DNA from: Gammaproteobacteria bacterium | GTDB lineage: Bacteria > Pseudomonadota > Gammaproteobacteria > GRL18 | Assembly: GCA_028571885.1 (NCBI GenBank) | Contig: JAPVVU010000089.1 | Coordinates: 1-10,131, forward strand | DNA length: 10,131 nt | Direction: 5' to 3' | Part shown: piece by piece, positions 1-6,033 of the stretch | Numbering within the stretch: position 1 is the stretch's first letter | Layout of the letters: each line of letters begins with the position of its first letter | Notes under the pieces: generated by a model | The model's input: the letters and a program-made list of their open reading frames with translations, nothing else | The model's database searches: none | What the model was told of the DNA's origin: nothing | Position numbers and translations under genes: made by a program

Positions 1-219
1 AAAAAATTAGTCTCCATGGCTAACGCCTTACGTCAATTAAAAGATCATGATCTGGAAGAGGGAGCGAGTACACGTTTACTTGTTTATACCGCACGCTTAA
101 TTAAATCCGGTTTTGATCCCGTTGAAGCATGTTTAGCGGGTTTAATTGAACCACTCAGTGATGAAGAAGATGTCGTGAGTGCTCTTATGGAAGTGGTGTA
201 CGCATCATTCGGTCGATAG
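1..219 (+). CDS. CbbQ/NorQ-family MoxR AAA+ ATPase, C-terminal fragment (5' end outside window)
   Basis: The reading frame is open from base 1 to the TAG at 217-219, so this is the last 72 codons of a gene that begins upstream. The ATG at 16 is internal, not a start. The visible part is the C-terminal helical lid region of the CbbQ/NorQ/NirQ branch of MoxR AAA+ ATPases: a conserved LKDHDLEEGASTRLLVY segment, then a helix with an AC pair and a PLSDEEDV segment. The Walker A and B motifs lie outside the window. In this family the ATPase forms hexamers and works with a VWA-domain adaptor to remodel a metalloenzyme: RuBisCO for CbbQ, nitric oxide reductase for NorQ. The partner gene follows 22 bases later, which fits one operon. 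Family membership is firm. Which of the two targets applies cannot be decided from this fragment. Confidence 0.85.
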   Translation, partial: KKLVSMANALRQLKDHDLEEGASTRLLVYTARLIKSGFDPVEACLAGLIEPLSDEEDVVSALMEVVYASFGR

Positions 220-241
220 CTTTTAATTAAGAGTATTTAAT

Positions 242-2134
242 GTGGAAGAACATGTAGGGCAATTTTGGGGTAAACTGATCACTTCAGTCTCTGATCGAAG
301 TTATAAACAGGCAACTGTGACATTGTCTGATATCAGCAAACCGTTAGGTATTTTTTTTCGAGCTCTGGGTGGTGACGGCGGCTTACGGATAGTGGAGTCA
401 ATGGCTACTCAACATTATGCTAAACGCAATTGGAAACATCGTGTCGCGGGTACAGGAAAATATATTGAATTAAGCTGGCAAGATGAAGATACTCTGCATT
501 TACCAAAACAGATTAATGTTTTTCCTGATCCTGAACTGAATAAAGACTTATACTATTGGCTGGCGGCTATCAATGCACAATGCCTGGAAAATCCTTCTGC
601 CAGAGAGCGAGGCCTGCAAGGCTGGTTTACTTATAGCCAAATATTGACTCAGCAGGTATTGCAGCGGTTTCCGGGCTTGCAATCTCGTTATAATCGTCTG
701 GTGACCGCTTATTTGCCATCGCGCTATACAGATGAAAATTTTAATGAGCAGGAGCGGGCTCAGGAAGATGCTATTGCACAGGCTTTGCGGGAACCTGGTA
801 GTATTAATCAATTGCCAACCACTTCGCATGCACCTAAATCAGTCATACTTTGGCCTCATCCCAATCCACCTGAAGTAGCGGATCTGTCCAGTAAAAAAAA
901 TCAGCAAAACAACGAAGCTGATAATGATGACGATGAACAATCTTCATCAAAACCAAATAGTGATAAAAAACAAAACAAACGTCGTAATGCTGAACGGGTT
1001 GATATGCCGGATGGTAAGAGTGGTTTTTTTGCGTATCGCTTTGATACTATTTTTAGTTGGAGTGAATTTGTCAATGTTGATCGCACGACCGATGAAGATG
1101 ATGATGTCGATCAGGATAGTGCTGACCAAAAAGCGGATGACATGGACTTTCTTTCAGTTGCTCGTGATGGCAAGTCCAAAGGCGGCAAGATTAAATTTGA
1201 TCTGGATTTGCCCGCAGATTCTGCAGATGAGGTGATATTTGAAAGTGATGTTATGTTGCCTGAGTGGGATTATAAAAAACAGATTTTACAGTCAGATTAT
1301 TGCTCTGTTGTTAACTATGTGCATATTACAGGTGAACAGGGTGAATTACCTGAAAGACTGCGTCGTACAGCAAAAAAATTACGTCAGCAATTAGAAGCAC
1401 TGACCACGAAACGCGTTTGGCACAGACACCAGAGTGAAGGCAGTGAACTTGATTTGGATGCTTATATTAACTACGTGGGTGAACGTTTCAGCGGACACAA
1501 AGTAGAGCAGCCTGATCTGTATCAGCAATTGCGCTCTAGTGAGCGGGATTTATCCTGTTTATTATTAGCTGATTTGTCATTATCGACAGATACCTGGCTT
1601 TCCAATGAAGCACGTATTATTGATGTGATCCGAGATTCATTATTTTTATTCAGTGAAAGTTTGCGTAATACCGGTGATCAGTTTTCTATTTATGGTTTTT
1701 CTTCACGTAATAGGGGATATATACGCTTCAATACATTGAAAACATTTGAAGAAAAATACAATGGTATTGTACGTTCGCGTATTCAGGCCATTAAACCTGG
1801 TTTCTATACTCGTATGGGCGCCGCAATTCGCTATGCTGCAGAAAAACTTGAACAACAAGATACACAACAGAGATTATTGTTAATTTTAACGGACGGCAAA
1901 CCCAATGATCTGGATCGTTATGAAGGTCGTTATGGCGTAGAAGATACTCGCCGTGCAATTCATGAAGCTAAAGCTAAAGGTTTACAAACGTTTTGTATTA
2001 CCATTGATGATCAGGGTGGAGAATACCTACCCCATATTTTTGGTACTAACGGATATACCATCATCAGAAAACCAGAACACCTGCCGCAAAAATTACCTAT
2101 TTTATATGCGAACTTAACAACCAATCCTGGCTAA
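242..2134 (+). CDS. CbbO/NorD-family VWA-domain activase subunit
   Basis: This 630-residue soluble protein is the adaptor partner of the AAA+ ATPase just upstream. The C-terminal third is a von Willebrand factor A domain with a complete metal-binding MIDAS site: D444-x-S446-x-S448 (ADLSLSTDTW), T523 (YTRMGAA) and D551 (LTDGKPND). The family-typical YEGRYGVEDTR stretch follows. The N-terminal part carries the INVFPDPELNKDLYYWLAA helix typical of CbbO/NorD. The middle, about residues 220-310, is a charged, low-complexity linker with Asp/Glu runs and a Lys/Arg patch. The start is a GTG at 242; a stop lies in frame at 224-226, and an ATG at 240 is in another frame. No strong ribosome site is visible, so translational coupling to the ATPase gene is possible. 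In CbbQO the VWA MIDAS contacts the target enzyme while the ATPase ring supplies force. The length is nearer to NorD (about 640) than to the longer CbbO proteins I know, so RuBisCO activase versus NO-reductase activation protein remains open. Confidence 0.85.
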   Translation: MEEHVGQFWGKLITSVSDRSYKQATVTLSDISKPLGIFFRALGGDGGLRIVESMATQHYAKRNWKHRVAGTGKYIELSWQDEDTLHLPKQINVFPDPELNKDLYYWLAAINAQCLENPSARERGLQGWFTYSQILTQQVLQRFPGLQSRYNRLVTAYLPSRYTDENFNEQERAQEDAIAQALREPGSINQLPTTSHAPKSVILWPHPNPPEVADLSSKKNQQNNEADNDDDEQSSSKPNSDKKQNKRRNAERVDMPDGKSGFFAYRFDTIFSWSEFVNVDRTTDEDDDVDQDSADQKADDMDFLSVARDGKSKGGKIKFDLDLPADSADEVIFESDVMLPEWDYKKQILQSDYCSVVNYVHITGEQGELPERLRRTAKKLRQQLEALTTKRVWHRHQSEGSELDLDAYINYVGERFSGHKVEQPDLYQQLRSSERDLSCLLLADLSLSTDTWLSNEARIIDVIRDSLFLFSESLRNTGDQFSIYGFSSRNRGYIRFNTLKTFEEKYNGIVRSRIQAIKPGFYTRMGAAIRYAAEKLEQQDTQQRLLLILTDGKPNDLDRYEGRYGVEDTRRAIHEAKAKGLQTFCITIDDQGGEYLPHIFGTNGYTIIRKPEHLPQKLPILYANLTTNPG

Positions 2135-2142
2135 AACTCTTT

Positions 2143-3558
2143 TTAATTAAGGTCGTGTTTCTTTATTTTCCGCCACAATGAAACTCGATCAATACCCAGA
2201 ATCGCTGCAGCTTTAGTCCGGTTCCCCCCGCATTTATCCAGCACCCATTTTATGTATTCGATTTCCTGTTCATCCAGCGTGGGTAATTTATTTTTATTGA
2301 ACCGCATGACTGAAATTGAATGTTCAGTGAGAGTTTGCGGCAGTTGAGCCAGGGTAATTTTTTTCTCAGTTGAAAGAACAATAGCCCTTTCAATCAAATT
2401 TTCCAGTTCACGAATATTTCCAGGGAAACCATATTGAGTTAAAACATCTATCACGTCAGGATCAAAATCATCCACTTTTTTATGCATATTAAGAGTATGT
2501 TTTTTTAAAAAATGATAGGCCAGTAAAGGGATATCGTCTATGCGTTCTGATAAAGGCGGGAGATGAATCTGAATGACATTAAGTCGATAAAAAAGATCCT
2601 GCCTAAAACGACCATCAGCAACTTCTAAGTTTAAGTCCCGGTTGGTTGCCGCCAAAAAACGGACATTGATTGGATAAGTTTTGGTACTTCCCAGGCGTTG
2701 TATTTCATTTTCCTGCAGAACTCTTAAAAATTTAACCTGCATATTTAAAGACATTTCGGCAATTTCATCGAGAAAAAGTGTACCATCTTCAGCCGCTTCT
2801 ATTAGTCCCTGATGTGCTTTTCCAGCACCTGTATAAGCACCTTTTTCATGACCAAAAAGTTCGTTGGCCAACAGTTCCTCCTGTAAGGCCCCACAGTTTA
2901 TTGCTACAAAAGGCTTTGTTTTTCGATCACTATTGGCATGAATGAATCGGGCTGCCAATTCTTTACCGGTTCCACTTTCACCTGAAATAATGACACTGCA
3001 ATCTGATGGTGCCACTTGTTTCATTGTGTCTAATAAGTGCAGTGTTACAGGATCCTGCGTGATAATCTGATGTATATTATTATCTTCAATAAGGTGAGAT
3101 TTTAATCTTTTATTTTCACGTTTGAGCGTAACAAGTTCAAGGGCATTTTTAACGATTTCCCGGATTTCATCTAATTGATAGGGCTTGGTTAAATAATGAT
3201 AAGCGCCCATTTTCATTGCCTGAACCACAGAATCATAGGAACCATGACCTGTTAACATAATAACAGGAAGATCGGGGTCAATGCTCTGAGCTTTTTTTAA
3301 AATACCCATACCATCCACTTTGTCCATTTTCAGATCGGTGATGATGACATCAAATTTCTGTTCTTCAAGCATTTTAAAGCCACCAGAACCTGTACTTCTT
3401 GCAGTTACCTGATAACCACATTTAGTAAATAAGTGGGTCAGATTTTTTATTGCGATTGTTTCATCATCAATAATTAATAATGACGGGGCTTTCTTAGCTT
3501 GATCATCAATTGATTCATTAATTTCTGTATTCATTTTTGATATTTTTCTTTGTGTCAC
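2143..3558 (-). CDS. sigma-54-dependent response regulator, NtrC class (receiver-AAA+-Fis)
   Basis: This transcription factor activates sigma-54 RNA polymerase when phosphorylated. The domains are all present. The receiver (about 25-145) has acidic pair D31/D32, phospho-acceptor D75 (ITDLKMD), T103 and K125. The AAA+ domain has Walker A GESGTGKE at 193-200, the sigma-54 contact loop as GAYTGA at 240-245 (Tyr for the commoner Phe), Walker B LFLDE at 261-265 and an arginine-finger region FRQDLFYRL at 317-325. The C-terminal Fis-type helix-turn-helix is at about 444-466 (GGNRTKAAAILGI). It lies 18 bases after the kinase gene, so the two are cotranscribed. The longest frame starts at GTG 3558. 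An ATG eight codons in (3534) keeps the whole receiver and has a purine-rich AAAGAA about 10 bases upstream, so it may be the real start. The likely target is the divergent sigma-54 promoter at 5376-5391. The physiological signal is unknown. Confidence 0.95.
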   Translation of the reverse strand: MTQRKISKMNTEINESIDDQAKKAPSLLIIDDETIAIKNLTHLFTKCGYQVTARSTGSGGFKMLEEQKFDVIITDLKMDKVDGMGILKKAQSIDPDLPVIMLTGHGSYDSVVQAMKMGAYHYLTKPYQLDEIREIVKNALELVTLKRENKRLKSHLIEDNNIHQIITQDPVTLHLLDTMKQVAPSDCSVIISGESGTGKELAARFIHANSDRKTKPFVAINCGALQEELLANELFGHEKGAYTGAGKAHQGLIEAAEDGTLFLDEIAEMSLNMQVKFLRVLQENEIQRLGSTKTYPINVRFLAATNRDLNLEVADGRFRQDLFYRLNVIQIHLPPLSERIDDIPLLAYHFLKKHTLNMHKKVDDFDPDVIDVLTQYGFPGNIRELENLIERAIVLSTEKKITLAQLPQTLTEHSISVMRFNKNKLPTLDEQEIEYIKWVLDKCGGNRTKAAAILGIDRVSLWRKIKKHDLN

Positions 3559-3576
3559 TTAAAATTTGGAAAAGCC

Positions 3577-5079
3577 TTACATCTTTTCAGACTGATTAAA
3601 TTGAGTGCAGGGGAGTCGGATAATAAATTCAGTTCCTTTTTCTAATGCCTCAGAGGTATGACTGATCACACCAATTTCACCTGAATGTTCTCGGATAATT
3701 TCCTGCACGATATATAAACCGATACCCATTCCACTTCCTGGTGCTTTTGTTGTATAGAAGGGGTCAAATATATGTTTAATTGTTTTTTCATCAATACCTT
3801 CGCCACTGTCTTTTATGCTCAGACTGGTATAAGCAATGGCTTGATTCAGTGGTTTTTTTATATCACCAATGACATAAGCATTATCAGGCAAAGCATTCGA
3901 ATTATCCCAGCAAAAAGTGGCTTTTAGCTCAATCTGATTACTTTCATCACCCGCATCGATCGCATTTTTTATAAGATTGATCAATACTTGTTGAAATCTT
4001 TGTCGATCGACATTAATAAACAATTTATCCGGGATATCTTTTAATATGACAGGTAATTGCTTCAGATCATTGTGTAATAAAAGTAGAGTATTATCGATTA
4101 ATTCAGCCAAAAGGACAGGCTCAATGACAAAATCTTTTTGTTGACCAAAGTTTTTGAGAGCACTGACAATTTTATGTGCTCTCATTGTTTCACTGTCAAT
4201 TTGTTCCAGCCAATCAGTTAATAATTCTCGATCGGCACTGTCTATTTCTTCTTTTAACAACTGGCAGGAAGATAGAATGTTACCCAGGGGATTGTTTAAC
4301 TCATGAGCAACACCTGATATCAATACTCCCAGTGATGCTAATTTTTCAGTGTGCAATAATCTTTTCTTCCTCAAATCCAGCTCATAAAGCATACGATTAA
4401 ATGCATCAATGAAGGTAATGACTTCCTGTTCATGTTCATTATTATCGACTAAAATTTGTTCAAATTTACCCTGGGCAATGGGTTTCAAATTTTTTTCAAG
4501 TTCTCTCAGAGGCTTTACCACCAAACGACTGAGTCGATAACCAATAAGTACAGTTATTAGTGCTGTAATAAAAATAGCACTGGCTAAAGTCCACTGGGTT
4601 GCATTTAATGATTGTACTAAAGACTCTCTTTCCTGTGAGGCAAATTTATCGGCAATGGTTGATAATTGATGCCCCAAAGGGCGAATTGTGCTGGCCACAT
4701 CTTCTTTTTGTAATAGCTCCCACTGCTCCCAATATTTGGTGAGAAGAATTTTGTAGCTGGATAACAATTGCTGCAGGTTTTCCAAATCAACTTTGGAATA
4801 CAGATTGGAGTAGCTGTCATGATTTATATTCAGATTTTTGATGGCTTTCCGGGTAAAAAGAAGAATATATTCCAGATCATTCTTATTGTGATAAAGAAAT
4901 AAATTCTTTTCATGCAGCCTCATTTCGAATATATCATCTTTGAAATTTGAGATAACAACGCCTTCTTTTACCTGTTGTTGTAAATATAAGAGGTTAAAAA
5001 AAGCAAACAAACAGAGCAAAACAATAAAGATTGCCAGCAGATAAAATGCTCTTGAAGTTTTATGTCGAATACTGTTCAT
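3577..5079 (-). CDS. membrane sensor histidine kinase (HAMP-HisKA-HATPase), partner of the NtrC-type regulator
   Basis: This 500-residue inner-membrane kinase has a first transmembrane helix at about 11-33 and a largely helical periplasmic domain at about 34-163. The second transmembrane helix is at about 165-185 and the HAMP linker at about 186-240. The HisKA dimerisation domain carries phospho-acceptor H259 in the motif HELNNPLGNI, as in NtrB/ZraS-like kinases. The ATPase domain has an N box (NLIKNAIDA, N368 and N372), G1 (DSGEG, 424-428), F box (FDPFYTTK) and G2 (GSGMGIGL, 448-455), so it should be active. The segment MRLHEKNLFLYHN at 53-65 in the periplasmic domain resembles the RxEKxFLL pattern of helical bimodular (HBM)-like sensor domains; this is a weak resemblance by eye. 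The gene is divergent from the Usp-like/permease genes across a 360-base control region and is followed by the regulator gene. No clear Shine-Dalgarno precedes the ATG. The ligand is unknown. Confidence 0.93.
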   Translation of the reverse strand: MNSIRHKTSRAFYLLAIFIVLLCLFAFFNLLYLQQQVKEGVVISNFKDDIFEMRLHEKNLFLYHNKNDLEYILLFTRKAIKNLNINHDSYSNLYSKVDLENLQQLLSSYKILLTKYWEQWELLQKEDVASTIRPLGHQLSTIADKFASQERESLVQSLNATQWTLASAIFITALITVLIGYRLSRLVVKPLRELEKNLKPIAQGKFEQILVDNNEHEQEVITFIDAFNRMLYELDLRKKRLLHTEKLASLGVLISGVAHELNNPLGNILSSCQLLKEEIDSADRELLTDWLEQIDSETMRAHKIVSALKNFGQQKDFVIEPVLLAELIDNTLLLLHNDLKQLPVILKDIPDKLFINVDRQRFQQVLINLIKNAIDAGDESNQIELKATFCWDNSNALPDNAYVIGDIKKPLNQAIAYTSLSIKDSGEGIDEKTIKHIFDPFYTTKAPGSGMGIGLYIVQEIIREHSGEIGVISHTSEALEKGTEFIIRLPCTQFNQSEKM

Positions 5080-5219
5080 AGGAATTTAAAATTATTACTT
5101 GTGTAGCTTTCAATTCATCGTTGCTTAAGGTTGATGTTTAAATTGTTGCATATTGAAAAAATCTTCGCAAATGATAAAAAATGCACTTTAAATCGTCTGT
5201 ATCTTTAATGAAACATAGA

Positions 5220-5236
5220 TGTTGCATAATGTAACA
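5220..5236. promoter_or_regulatory. putative enhancer (UAS) site 1 for the NtrC-class regulator
   Basis: The site reads TGTTGC, five bases (ATAAT), GTAACA, a dyad with one mismatch. The half-site length and 5-base gap match the layout of NtrC-family binding sites, which are dimer sites with an N5 spacer. It lies about 174 bases upstream of the predicted transcription start, within the usual range for enhancer sites of this class. The same sequence recurs in inverse orientation at 5286-5302. Assignment to the neighbouring regulator is inference from position. Confidence 0.6.
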
Positions 5237-5285
5237 CTGCTTGCCGGTAATTATATTAGTAAATTAGAATAAAGTTTATGTTCTG

Positions 5286-5302
5286 TGTTACAATCTGCAA
5301 CA
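5286..5302. promoter_or_regulatory. putative enhancer (UAS) site 2 for the NtrC-class regulator
   Basis: The site reads TGTTAC, five bases (AATCT), GCAACA. Read on the other strand it is TGTTGC-N5-GTAACA, identical in both half-sites to site 1 and differing only in the spacer. The flanking G and C extend the dyad by one more pair (5285-5303). Its centre is 66 bp from that of site 1, about six helical turns, so two regulator dimers would sit on the same DNA face. It is about 108 bases upstream of the predicted start of transcription. Confidence 0.62.
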
Positions 5303-5375
5303 CTTAAATTTAACTAAGGGTTATTTGTCATAATTTTGTAATAATAAAACAATGACTTACCTTTGATTTGTTTGT

Positions 5376-5391
5376 TGGCTCAATTTTTGCT
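5376..5391 (+). promoter_or_regulatory. sigma-54 (RpoN) promoter, -24/-12
   Basis: The sequence TGGCTC-AATTT-TTGCT matches the RpoN consensus TGGCAC-N5-TTGC(A/T) at all but one informative base. The invariant GG (5377-5378) and GC (5389-5390) are separated by exactly ten bases. A preceding T at 5375 also fits. Transcription should start near 5402, giving an untranslated leader of about 38 bases before the ATG at 5440. A sigma-54 activator gene lies in the divergent unit and a matching dyad pair lies upstream, which supports the call strongly. Confidence 0.85.
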
Positions 5392-5439
5392 TAACGAATC
5401 ATAATTATAAAATTTTAGTTGAATTAAGGTGTTTTTTAA

Positions 5440-5964
5440 ATGAAAGCAAGTTTTAAAAAAGCAATGAAAGGTCTATCGGCACAATATGCCGGTGAGTATC
5501 TGTCATCAGTCAATAAGATAAATGTGCTTAATGAGTATCCTGTTGCTGCACGAATGGGTTCTAAGCGGAGTGAGTTTGACTCCGGCGAGTTAAATGAATC
5601 TAAAGCAGGAGGAGGAACACACATTGCAATATTATGTAATGATGCAACGAACCTGAATGTTCTGGATTATGTTTTGGATAATTCTAATGACTGTAAAGTG
5701 GATATCCTGTATCACGGCACACCTAATACTGCTAAGTCTGAGTCATTTTATAAGCAGGCAAAGAGCAGCTTTATTGAAAATAATATTGATATCCAATTGG
5801 TTAAATTGATTAATGATTCTATTAGTGAAATTAAAGATTATCTGACACAGTCAGGATCCTTACAGTATTTAGTAACCGATTCTCATAATCATTTAATTAA
5901 AGATTTTTTAAATAATAAAATCTTTAAAGGACAAGTTAATGTGCCTATGGTATTAATTAATTAA
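5440..5964 (+). CDS. small Usp-like soluble protein, function unknown
   Basis: I do not recognise this 174-residue protein with certainty. It has no signal peptide or membrane helix. Residues 1-59 are polar and low in predicted order, ending in a GGG hinge. From residue 60 the pattern of strands and helices looks like a universal-stress-protein (Usp) or related Rossmann-like alpha/beta fold. Strand 1 is HIAILCND (61-68), followed by a helix, then strand VDILYHG, strand IDIQLVKL, strand LQYLVTDSH and a final strand VPMVLIN, with the common Usp ending VP-hydrophobic-hydrophobic. The ATP-binding GxxGx9GS/T motif of ATP-type Usp proteins is absent; the equivalent place reads TDSHNHLIKDF. The gene is first behind the sigma-54 promoter, with AAGG ten bases before its ATG, and 69 bases before the permease gene. 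This suggests it serves or regulates the permease, much as stand-alone Usp domains accompany some transporters. That role is inference. Confidence 0.8.
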   Translation: MKASFKKAMKGLSAQYAGEYLSSVNKINVLNEYPVAARMGSKRSEFDSGELNESKAGGGTHIAILCNDATNLNVLDYVLDNSNDCKVDILYHGTPNTAKSESFYKQAKSSFIENNIDIQLVKLINDSISEIKDYLTQSGSLQYLVTDSHNHLIKDFLNNKIFKGQVNVPMVLIN

Positions 5965-5970
5965 TACCAT
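5947..5970. repeat. 24-bp perfect palindrome spanning the stop codon of the Usp-like gene
   Basis: The two 12-base halves are ATGGTATTAATT and AATTAATACCAT, with no mismatch and no loop. The TAA stop of the upstream gene (5962-5964) lies in the right half. As RNA it would form a weak AT-rich hairpin. It is followed by a GCATTTTG stretch and then an A-run rather than a T-run, so it does not look like a strong intrinsic terminator. It could be a processing or mRNA-stability hairpin between the two genes, or a protein-binding dyad. Confidence 0.6.
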
Positions 5971-6033
5971 GCATTTTGAAAAAAAATGAAATAAAAAAAT
6001 TAAATTAAATTGTTGTTGTAAAAGAGATGTTCA

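Larger units (their letters stand above)
5080..5439. other. divergent control region between the kinase gene and the Usp-like/permease genes
   Basis: This 360-base spacer is very AT-rich and I see no gene in it. It holds a sigma-54 promoter facing right (5376-5391) and two matching dyads upstream of it (5220-5236 and 5286-5302). A poorer half-match to the same dyad lies at 5144-5160 (TGTTGC, five bases, then GAAAAA). The right-hand gene has a usable ribosome site, AAGG at 5426-5429, ten bases before its ATG. No convincing sigma-70 promoter for the leftward kinase gene was found; the best guess has only partial matches to both hexamers. A loose AT-rich inverted repeat (GTCAT at 5327-5331 with ATGAC at 5352-5356) lies between the right dyad and the promoter. 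Confidence 0.7.

Noticed and set aside
351..358. T-run (and A/T-runs near 893 and 1023) in the VWA gene as frameshift or slippage sites
   Set aside because: The reading frame is continuous and the protein motifs on both sides are in one frame; nothing shows programmed slippage.
924..1235. 103-codon frame inside the VWA gene, + strand, another frame
   Set aside because: It is a shadow of the acidic linker; the main frame is intact across it and there is no sign of frameshift.
5356..5368. Possible IHF site between the enhancer dyads and the sigma-54 promoter (AATCAA on the - strand)
   Set aside because: The first half fits the IHF consensus but the TTR part reads AAG; in AT-rich DNA this is too weak to annotate.
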